From Bacteriovorax sp. BSW11_IV (GTDB lineage: Bacteria > Bdellovibrionota > Bacteriovoracia > Bacteriovoracales > Bacteriovoracaceae): 64,000 bases of DNA. Numbering within the stretch: the stretch's first letter is position 1; each line of letters begins with the position of its first letter. A model generated the notes under the pieces. It did not search any database. It was given only the letters and a program-made list of their open reading frames with translations, and was not told the DNA's origin. Positions 8,936-16,504 of this stretch are shown here, in pieces. Made by a program: the position numbers and the translations under genes. The stretch covers positions 1 to 64,000 of the forward strand of contig NZ_AUNE01000009.1 in the NCBI RefSeq assembly GCF_000447755.1, given 5' to 3'.

Positions 8936-9925
8936 TTACTCTGATATTTTTATTTTATTGAGATCCTCGAATGCAATTTTATATTCTGAAATTAGCCTTT
9001 CGACAACCTCGTGAACGTGTTCAATCTTATTAATAAATTCGATTGATGGACCTGCAACCCATACTGTTTTATAGGTAGCTGAAAATGCGGCCTTTTCAAC
9101 AAGCTTCATACCTTTATAGTAAGTTAGCATCTTGGCATACTTTTTAACTGTTTTATTTGTATTTAAAAATGACTCTAGAAAATTTTGATTGATTCCAATT
9201 TTTTCAACGTAAGGAGTTTTAATAACTGTACATGGAGTACCTGAAATTTTGTCAGAAAGCACGATATCTTGTGCACCATAATTAACGCAGGCCTCTTTAT
9301 ACTCTTTTGAAACGCCACTTTCTTTAGTCGAGATGAAGGGACTACCAATTGAAACGCCGTCGCATCCCAATGCCATAATTGAGAGAAGACCAGCACCTGT
9401 ACCAATTCCACCTGCACTGATAACGGGAATATTACATTCTTTTTTTAAAAGAGGGACGAGGATAGAAGCGGGAATCGGACCACAGTGACCACCGGCCCCT
9501 GAGTTTACGGCAATTAGTGCATCTGCTCCATGAGCTTCAACTTTTTTCGCATAAGCAACATCAACAACATCACAAAAAACTTTTGTTCCATGTGGTTTAA
9601 GTCTTCTGATAATTTCTTCAGGGCTTCCTAGGGAAGTAATGACAAATGCTGGTGGATATTTCTCACAAACGTCGAGTTGTTTTTTTAAATGAATATTTGA
9701 TTTATTCGCAATGAGGTTGATTCCAAATGGGCCTGGACAAGATTCTTTTAGCTCTTTCATACCAGCTTCGAAATCTTCTGGTGTTCGCCAATTAAGGGCC
9801 GGAGTACATCCCATAATTCCAGCTTTTGCTGCTTCAATAAGCATTTCTTTGTTTGTAACAAGGAACATTGGGGCCATAATAATAGGGTATTTTATATTGA
9901 AAGTTTCCGTTAACCACGTTTTCAT
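8936..9925 (-). CDS. Nitronate monooxygenase / 2-nitropropane dioxygenase family enzyme
   Basis: A 329-aa FMN-dependent TIM-barrel enzyme. The family's opening (KYPIIMAPMFLVTNKEML), the catalytic-His region (NSGAGGHCGP) and the FMN phosphate site (SAGGIGTGAGLLSIMALG, then GSPFISTKES) are all present. Members oxidise alkyl nitronates or act as enoyl-ACP reductase-like flavoproteins (FabK), so the substrate is uncertain. Start has AAGGAGTC. Operon with the downstream MFS gene. Confidence 0.87.
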   Translation of the reverse strand: MKTWLTETFNIKYPIIMAPMFLVTNKEMLIEAAKAGIMGCTPALNWRTPEDFEAGMKELKESCPGPFGINLIANKSNIHLKKQLDVCEKYPPAFVITSLGSPEEIIRRLKPHGTKVFCDVVDVAYAKKVEAHGADALIAVNSGAGGHCGPIPASILVPLLKKECNIPVISAGGIGTGAGLLSIMALGCDGVSIGSPFISTKESGVSKEYKEACVNYGAQDIVLSDKISGTPCTVIKTPYVEKIGINQNFLESFLNTNKTVKKYAKMLTYYKGMKLVEKAAFSATYKTVWVAGPSIEFINKIEHVHEVVERLISEYKIAFEDLNKIKISE

Positions 9926-10068
9926 AGTAGTGACTCCTTAGGTATTAAAATCCTATACATTTTCGCACATATTTACATTTAGATGAATCTTTAAAATAGG
10001 CTAATGTGTATTTACCCAAAGACCTGTGTGGTGTAATATTTAGTTAACTCTAAACAAGGTTTTATCAA

Positions 10069-12720
10069 GTGTCAGATCAGACAATTCCTGCTCTCCCAGA
10101 TTTTAAAGATATTCGTGATTTACTAGAAACTGAAAGAAAGACGATCATTAAGGTCAACAATTTTTCAGGCGATGAAGATTACGCACGAACTGAAGAAGAT
10201 GCTGGAATAGTATTGGATTTTGTAGAAGAAGCAATGACAAAATATTGGCAGCTACTCTCAAAATATCCGTCTTTAATGATGTTTTTTCAAAATGATTATC
10301 TTTCAGTTAAAGAGTTCTTCAGAAGAGACTATGTACTAGATGTTATTTTTCTTGAAGATTGTTTATTTCCTCAAAAAGAATTAATGCTTTTTGGTCAAGA
10401 CGGTGGTTTGAATCCAAATGTTTTTAAGATTCACTTAACGGGAATTGATCGCTGGTGTCGTGATAAAGAAGATAAACACCAAAAAACACAAAAGCTTGTT
10501 TTGGAAGATTTTGATTTTGAACTTAAAGCAAATGATCTTGCTTGTCAGTGTTTAAAATGTGTAGCCGATTTTAGAAATAAGATGCGCGATACTGTCTTTG
10601 AAGATTGTAAAAAAGTTATCGAAACTGCTAGAACAAATATTGATGAAAGAATTGATGATGGGATAGAGGCTGCAAGTGGAATTTATCATGGAATGCAAAA
10701 AGAACTTGATAAAATTTTCTACAAAGTTAGATTCAAACTTAAAAGATCATCATTGAATCGTTTAGAAACACAAATTAAAAATATCCAAAAAGATATATTT
10801 CAATATCCTTCAGATTTGGCCCGTCTGCATACGAGAAATTTACATCAGTTCTTTGATGATTGCCTCATTGAGATGGAGCTACCAGTAGATCTTATTAACG
10901 ATGATGAATATGAAAAGTTTTATGCTTTAATTGCTACAAATATATGGGGAAATGAAAAGTTTTTAAGACGTGAATTTAAAAAGTTTGTTAAATCAATTGT
11001 TATTCTGAAGAAAACAGATCTTTCTTCAAAAATTCTTCAAGAATATCTAGGAGAGTTTTGGGTGCATGCAAGTGCACGTCAGCTTAGAAGAAAGATTGTA
11101 TATCATATGGGGCCAACAAACTCTGGTAAAACTTATCATGCCATTCAGGCGCTAAAAGGTGCAAAACGCGGTTGTTACCTCGCTCCTTTGAGACTTCTTG
11201 CTGGAGAGCTTTACGATACTCTCAATTCCAGCGGTGTTAGAACGACACTTCTAACTGGAGAAGAAGTCGTTGAAATTGAAGGTGCTACTCACTTTTCTTC
11301 AACTATTGAAATGGCCCGTTTTAATGAACAGTTTGATTGCTGTGTAATTGACGAGATCCAAATGATAACGGATTCACAAAGAGGTTGGGCGTGGACCAGA
11401 GCTCTTGTAAATATTTTTGCTGATGAAGTTCATTTATGTGGTGATCCATCTGCGCTTGATCTTGTAAAAGTTGTTGTAGACTTGTGTGGCGATGAACTTG
11501 AAATCAAAAACTATACAAGAATGACTGAGTTAAATGTTGAACCCAGACCAATTGCACTTAGTGAGATGCAAAAACACGATGCACTTGTTGTTTTCTCGAG
11601 AAGGAATGCACTTCGCTACAAAAGAGATCTTGAAAAAATTGGATTTAAAGTTTCCATTGTGTACGGAATGTTAAGTCCTGAAGTTAGACGTGAGCAAGCA
11701 AGAAAATTTGATCACGGAGAAACAGACGTTATTGTAAGTACTGATGCTATTTCAATGGGGATGAATCTTCCAATCAGAAGGATTGTCTTTTCTACACTAA
11801 CAAAATATGTAAATTCTCAGGAATTTGTAATTTCGGATAGTGAGATCAAGCAGATCTCTGGTCGTGCCGGAAGATTCCAAAGATTTCCAACAGGCTTTGT
11901 TTCATGTTTAACGAAGGTTGAAGAGGGCCTAGAGATTATTAATAAGGCCTTGGCCGCTAAGTTGGATCAAAGTACACAATGTATGGTCGGTCCTGACCTT
12001 GATATATTTAACCAGGTAAATGGAGCTTTAGCAGGCAATGGACTTCCGACTCTAAAGCTATCTGAGTTTCTGCGTCTTTTTAACACGATGACTTTTAAGA
12101 AACCTTTTTTCTGTGTTGATTTAAAAGAAATGATTGAAATTGCAGAAATGGTTGAGGATGTCGATTCACACAATATTTTAACAGATGCAGAAATTTTCGG
12201 TTTCGCATGTGCGCCAGTGAATTTGGGTCTAATTGACCATGTTCAGTACTTCATGTGGATTCTTAATCACTATGTATCAGCAAAACCAATTTATAATGAA
12301 CCAATTGAATTCAATTCAAACGAGATTGATTATCTTGAAACTTCGATTAAATGTGTTGAGCTATACCAGTGGCTATCACGACATTTCAATAATAAACATT
12401 TTTTCTATGACGAAAATGAATTATTGGAAAATAAGTCACTTGCCGTTGATAAGCTCAATGCGCTATTAAGTGATAAGATTGTCCCAACTTGTTCAAGTTG
12501 TGGATGCAAGCTACCTGAAGATAGCCGTTTTCCAATCTGTGAGGATTGTTTTCATAAGAGAAGATTTCGTCGTGGTGGCGGTGAGGATCGCGCTCCTAAA
12601 AAGAGGGGAAGTGGTCATCAAAAAGGTGGAAACCGAAACTCAAAAAATACAGACCCTACAGGAAGAAGGTCTTCGGATAAGAGAAAACCATCAAGGAAAA
12701 GAAAATTCTCTAGGAAGTAG
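10069..12720 (+). CDS. SUV3-type RNA helicase with zinc-ribbon tail
   Basis: An 883-aa superfamily 2 helicase of the SUV3 group, best known from mitochondria and alphaproteobacteria, where it unwinds RNA for degradation. Motif I GPTNSGKT is at residues 348-355, motif II DEIQ at 428-431 and motif VI QISGRAGR at 595-602; the STDAISMGMNLP motif V region is intact. The first 340 residues are not recognised. After the SUV3 C-terminal region comes a CxxC-x12-CxxC zinc ribbon (C808, C811, C824, C827) and a Lys/Arg-rich tail that probably binds RNA. Start is GTG. The DUF455 gene follows after 2 bases. Confidence 0.88.
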   Translation: MSDQTIPALPDFKDIRDLLETERKTIIKVNNFSGDEDYARTEEDAGIVLDFVEEAMTKYWQLLSKYPSLMMFFQNDYLSVKEFFRRDYVLDVIFLEDCLFPQKELMLFGQDGGLNPNVFKIHLTGIDRWCRDKEDKHQKTQKLVLEDFDFELKANDLACQCLKCVADFRNKMRDTVFEDCKKVIETARTNIDERIDDGIEAASGIYHGMQKELDKIFYKVRFKLKRSSLNRLETQIKNIQKDIFQYPSDLARLHTRNLHQFFDDCLIEMELPVDLINDDEYEKFYALIATNIWGNEKFLRREFKKFVKSIVILKKTDLSSKILQEYLGEFWVHASARQLRRKIVYHMGPTNSGKTYHAIQALKGAKRGCYLAPLRLLAGELYDTLNSSGVRTTLLTGEEVVEIEGATHFSSTIEMARFNEQFDCCVIDEIQMITDSQRGWAWTRALVNIFADEVHLCGDPSALDLVKVVVDLCGDELEIKNYTRMTELNVEPRPIALSEMQKHDALVVFSRRNALRYKRDLEKIGFKVSIVYGMLSPEVRREQARKFDHGETDVIVSTDAISMGMNLPIRRIVFSTLTKYVNSQEFVISDSEIKQISGRAGRFQRFPTGFVSCLTKVEEGLEIINKALAAKLDQSTQCMVGPDLDIFNQVNGALAGNGLPTLKLSEFLRLFNTMTFKKPFFCVDLKEMIEIAEMVEDVDSHNILTDAEIFGFACAPVNLGLIDHVQYFMWILNHYVSAKPIYNEPIEFNSNEIDYLETSIKCVELYQWLSRHFNNKHFFYDENELLENKSLAVDKLNALLSDKIVPTCSSCGCKLPEDSRFPICEDCFHKRRFRRGGGEDRAPKKRGSGHQKGGNRNSKNTDPTGRRSSDKRKPSRKRKFSRK

Positions 12721-12722
12721 TT

Positions 12723-13550
12723 TTGAATATATATGAATATGCCAATATCCTGTTAAATGGTAGTTCACTAGAGGATAAGCTTTTACCAGCACAAGACATC
12801 AGCTTTGAAGGAAGTTCAACTTCCTTCAAAGTGAAAAGTGTCCCTGGTAGAAGTGATAAACTTGCTCTTTCGACAAAACAAATCAAATTCCCCAAAATTA
12901 GTACATTTCACTTAGAAGATCGTAGAGGTTTAGCGCTTCATTTTTTTGCGAATCATGAATTACTTGCCATTGAAATGATGGCGGCCGCGATTTTGAAATT
13001 ATCTGCGGCCGACACCAAAGAGAATCAACTAATTCAAAAAGGTCTTCTTAAAACTATCGCTGATGAACAAAAGCATTTAAAACTCTATCTGAATAGAATG
13101 AAAGAATTTAAAGTCGAATTTGGAGACTATCCATTGAATGACTTTTTTTGGCGACAAATGGGCGATATAGAAGATTATGGTGCGTTCTTTAGTACAATGG
13201 CCCTAACTTTTGAGCAGGCCAATTTGGATTTTGCTGAGTTTTATGCAAAAGTATTCGATGAAGTAGGTGATGAGAAAAGCTCTCGCATAATGAATATTGT
13301 TTTAGAAGATGAAATCTCTCACGTTGCCTTTGGTCGTATTTGGTCTAATCTTTGGAAAAAGGATCAATCACTTTGGGATTACTATAAAACACATCTTCCT
13401 GGAAATTTAACACCCGCAAGAGCAAAAGGAATTATATTAAATGTCGAGGCAAGAAAACTTGCTGGACTAGATGAGGACTTCATTGCTCAAATTGAGGGTT
13501 ATAGAGATGATTATACTCTTACAAATAGGAAGTCATGGGACAAAGATTAG
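12723..13550 (+). CDS. DUF455 ferritin-like protein
   Basis: A 275-aa member of the DUF455 family. It has the four-helix carboxylate/His pattern of ferritin-like di-metal proteins: HELLAIEMM, TIADEQKHLKLY, LTFEQANLDFAEFY and EDEISHVAFG. A di-iron or similar site is therefore likely; no reaction is known. The TTG start lies 2 bases after the helicase stop, so translation is probably coupled. Its last 16 bases overlap the next gene, a sign of a functional pair with the ATP-grasp-like protein. Confidence 0.8.
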   Translation: MNIYEYANILLNGSSLEDKLLPAQDISFEGSSTSFKVKSVPGRSDKLALSTKQIKFPKISTFHLEDRRGLALHFFANHELLAIEMMAAAILKLSAADTKENQLIQKGLLKTIADEQKHLKLYLNRMKEFKVEFGDYPLNDFFWRQMGDIEDYGAFFSTMALTFEQANLDFAEFYAKVFDEVGDEKSSRIMNIVLEDEISHVAFGRIWSNLWKKDQSLWDYYKTHLPGNLTPARAKGIILNVEARKLAGLDEDFIAQIEGYRDDYTLTNRKSWDKD

Positions 13551-14584
13551 TAGATAGAGTGAATTTAGATTTTGAATGGGTTTTAAATGGAGATCAAACT
13601 AACTCTAAAAATATTATATCCTCCTTTGAATATATCTATTTTATTATAAACAAAAGTCCTGAACGTGTATTACTTGCTCATCGTAAATACTCTAAAAATT
13701 ACATCAATTATCTCTCGTCCTTCGGTTTCAATACCGAACATGTTTTTGAAGCAGCATCGCCATTGAACTGGTGGGCGCCATTGGATAATGAAGAGCTTGT
13801 AAAAAAGTTAAATTCAAAAATATATGCACTCTCAGTTAGTGAAAAAATCGGTCATTGTCCGAAAACAATTGTCTTTGATAAATTGAAAGATATTCCAGTA
13901 TCAGAAGATCAAAGCCTTATCAAAAATGATATTGGAGTTTCAGGAAATGGTAATTATGTCATTGCTTGTAATACTAAAGTTGATGAAAATATTGTAAGTA
14001 AGAAAATTGGCCATGGACCTTATTTGTATCAGCCCTACCTTAATAGGGTGATGGATTTTGGTATTACATTAGATCTTGATAATGAAAGTTATTTTTCTAA
14101 TGAAAATTTTATGGGTCAGTTTGGTCGCTTCAGCGGTGGTCGCTTGATGACCAATGTTGAACTTCTTGATCTTCTTCAGTCATTTGGAATAGCAGGAGAT
14201 AAAGTTTTAAAAGAGCTAATAATCCAATTTAAAAGCATGGGTGCAACTGGCATTATCCAATTTGATAACTTTACTTATAAAGATGCTCAGCAAAATCTTA
14301 ATCTCTATTTTATGTGCGAAATAAATTATCGTAAGACAATGGGACTAGTATTAAAATCGTTAAAAGAGCACTTTCACCGACCATTTGGCCAATGGCATAT
14401 CTTTCCTAAAAACCTAAATGAGAAAGCATACAATGAGCTTTTGAATAAATATAAAGATAATAAAGACGTAGTGATTACATCTCCTGAAAATGTTCGATTC
14501 CTATCTGCTTACTTCATGGCCGATAGTGATAGTGTTATTTTAGAACTGATAAATATTTTTAAATCGGATTTAGGGGTTAAATAA
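13535..14584 (+). CDS. ATP-grasp-like protein paired with DUF455
   Basis: A 349-aa protein with an ATP-grasp look: a Lys strand and glycine loop (LIKNDIGVSGNGN, about residues 128-142), QPYLNRVMDFGITLD, then the metal-binding end GIIQFDNF ... CEINYRKTMG (about 245-275). ATP-grasp enzymes join a carboxylate to an amine or thiol through an acyl phosphate. The substrate is unknown. It overlaps the DUF455 gene by 16 bases, and its end overlaps the convergent aldolase-family gene by 15 bases. Fold assignment is by motif only. Confidence 0.65.
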   Translation: MGQRLVDRVNLDFEWVLNGDQTNSKNIISSFEYIYFIINKSPERVLLAHRKYSKNYINYLSSFGFNTEHVFEAASPLNWWAPLDNEELVKKLNSKIYALSVSEKIGHCPKTIVFDKLKDIPVSEDQSLIKNDIGVSGNGNYVIACNTKVDENIVSKKIGHGPYLYQPYLNRVMDFGITLDLDNESYFSNENFMGQFGRFSGGRLMTNVELLDLLQSFGIAGDKVLKELIIQFKSMGATGIIQFDNFTYKDAQQNLNLYFMCEINYRKTMGLVLKSLKEHFHRPFGQWHIFPKNLNEKAYNELLNKYKDNKDVVITSPENVRFLSAYFMADSDSVILELINIFKSDLGVK

Positions 14585-15202
14585 ATTATTTAATTCAATA
14601 CTAAGCTCGTGGCATCTCTCTAGTGTCTGAGCATAAATGACGACACCGTCTTTGTGTCCCTTCATGACGAAATAACCTTCGCTAGTTTCACCCATACATT
14701 CTTTTACGGCCATTGCCATTTCATATGTACCATAAGGAATGTTTGCAGGAGTTGCAGGAAAGTTTTTTTCAATCATCCCATTCCAAATATTTTCGTTATG
14801 AATATGGAAGACTGTGTTTATTTTGTGGTTTGAAAGATAGATTGCACCGTGAGTAATTGCTTCACTTGAGGCCTTCACTGGTCCCATGGCCTTTAATGTC
14901 ATCGCTTTAATGTCATAGTCTAAAACTCTAGTGTAATGCTCTCCTGTTAAATGAGCATATTTACCAGTTTGAGTTCCAGTAATAACAAATTGTGGATTAG
15001 AAGTTTGGTGAAAAGAAGAGTAGTCGATTTTTACAGACATATTGCCGAAGCCAACTTGTTCTTCTGGATATTCACCGATTAGATTTAGTGCAAATAGGAT
15101 TTCTCGATACTTTTCGAGTGCAGAGTATTCGTTAGATTGAAGGTTACCTGAGTGAATATATCCACTTAAATCATATTTTATTACACCATCATCAATAACC
15201 AC
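14570..15202 (-). CDS. Class II aldolase/adducin-family protein
   Basis: A 210-aa protein with the class II aldolase/adducin signatures: the phosphate-binding GFGNMSVK and ITGTQTGK segments, ASSEAITHGAIY, and the zinc motif VFHIHNENIW. Known members cleave or epimerise sugar phosphates or act in methionine salvage (MtnB). No partner gene here defines the substrate. The third zinc His is not placed with certainty. It is the only minus-strand gene in this stretch and overlaps its convergent neighbour by 15 bases. Confidence 0.82.
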   Translation of the reverse strand: MVIDDGVIKYDLSGYIHSGNLQSNEYSALEKYREILFALNLIGEYPEEQVGFGNMSVKIDYSSFHQTSNPQFVITGTQTGKYAHLTGEHYTRVLDYDIKAMTLKAMGPVKASSEAITHGAIYLSNHKINTVFHIHNENIWNGMIEKNFPATPANIPYGTYEMAMAVKECMGETSEGYFVMKGHKDGVVIYAQTLERCHELSIELNNLFNP

Positions 15203-15270
15203 TAAATATTCTCCTCGAAATTTCGATATGTTATATAAATATAAGATTGCATAACTCGGGGACGAAGTCC

Positions 15271-16383
15271 ATGCTCGAAGATTTAAAAGATAAACTTAGC
15301 AATAGTCTAGAGAAAATGAAACAACTTTTGCCTGAAAAATTTCGTGGAAAACCTTCTGAGGATGAAGAGTACGAAGAAGACGGTGAAGAGTATGAAGAAT
15401 ATGATGACGCAGAAGATTCTGAGGAAGGTGCAAACGTTTCTGAAGAGAAAACGGCCCAACATGATATTTCGCAATTAGAAGAAGATGGTGATGATATCGC
15501 TGATGAACTTGAGTCAGATGAAGAAAGCGATGATGAGGATGAAGAAGACGAAGAGGGCGAAGAAGACGAGGAAAGCGACGAGGAAAAAGCTAAAAAGAAA
15601 AAGCAGTTACTTATCAGGGTTGGTGCGGGACTGGTCATTGGTTTTCTACTCTTAGATACTTTTGTTTTAAATGCTCCTGAAGAGACTCCTGAAGTCGCTG
15701 CCCCTGTTGTGAGAAAAAATCCAAAAAAGAGAACAAAACCAAAAGCTGAAGAGCCAGTTAGTGAAGAAGTTGTAGCACCCAAGGAAGAAGTTGCTGAAGT
15801 TCCAAAGGTTGAAGAAAGACCAGTTGAGGAAATAAAAATTCCTGAACCAGAGGTTGTGCAGGAAAATAAAGAAGTTGTTGAGGAAAATCCTTTCGTAGAG
15901 ACTCCACAAAATGAAGTTAGCGAAATGAGTGCTAATGAAAACAACACAGATTCTACGGAGCAAGTTGAAGAGCAACTTAATTTGTCAGAAACTGAACCTG
16001 CAACAGCAGTAGGGGCAGAAAATAATAGTGGTGATAAAATTAGTGATACTTCTCAGGAAAATACAGAAGGTTCTGGATTGGAATCTAAGTTAAGTGAAAT
16101 TACAGAAGAATTAGAAAATAAAGAAAAAGAAATTTTGGACTTCACTCCTGCACCAAATTACGAAGAATATGGGAAAGGTCTTGTTTACAATTGTAAGGAC
16201 AAACATTGGGCCTGTGTCGATCGAAAACCTTATCTACAATGCGAGATGAACTATAAGTGGAGTAAGCAAAATGGTAAGGCTCCAGATTGTGCAATTGAAA
16301 AAACATATGCAGATTTTAAGAGCTGTAGAATTGTTCAAGTTCACTATATCAACACTGTCCAACCAGCGCCTGACTGTAATTAA
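15271..16383 (+). CDS. Acidic single-span membrane protein of unknown function
   Basis: Not recognised. A 370-aa protein in three parts: a very acidic cytoplasmic segment (residues about 25-108, runs of Glu/Asp), one transmembrane helix (about 113-132, VGAGLVIGFLLLDTFVL), and a periplasmic part. That part begins with a Pro/Glu/Lys/Val-rich stalk, as in TonB-like or envelope-spanning proteins, and ends with a small domain containing five cysteines. ATG 15271 follows a GGGGA site; a TTG at 15247 would add 8 residues and has no ribosome binding site. A role in bridging the envelope is inference. Confidence 0.68.
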   Translation: MLEDLKDKLSNSLEKMKQLLPEKFRGKPSEDEEYEEDGEEYEEYDDAEDSEEGANVSEEKTAQHDISQLEEDGDDIADELESDEESDDEDEEDEEGEEDEESDEEKAKKKKQLLIRVGAGLVIGFLLLDTFVLNAPEETPEVAAPVVRKNPKKRTKPKAEEPVSEEVVAPKEEVAEVPKVEERPVEEIKIPEPEVVQENKEVVEENPFVETPQNEVSEMSANENNTDSTEQVEEQLNLSETEPATAVGAENNSGDKISDTSQENTEGSGLESKLSEITEELENKEKEILDFTPAPNYEEYGKGLVYNCKDKHWACVDRKPYLQCEMNYKWSKQNGKAPDCAIEKTYADFKSCRIVQVHYINTVQPAPDCN

Positions 16384-16402
16384 TTAACTAATAAAGTCAG
16401 GC
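16368..16402 (+). other. Inverted repeat at the end of the acidic protein gene
   Basis: GCCTGACT in the last codons pairs perfectly with AGTCAGGC 19 bases later. The following bases (ATCTTAAGG) are not a T run, so this is at most a weak or factor-assisted terminator before the chemosensory operon. Confidence 0.4.
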
Positions 16403-16504
16403 ATCTTAAGGTTAAATTAGTACCTCTGGTAAAATATTACCCTTTAGACCATTTTCGAATGTTGTTATTATGTTACTAATTATTCAACATAATAGCAGGA
16501 TGTT

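Noticed and set aside
15231-15947. Ser-rich 238-codon frame on the minus strand
   Set aside because: It is the antisense shadow of the Glu/Asp-rich segment of the plus-strand gene (GAA/GAT runs read as Ser/Phe codons) and has no ribosome binding site.
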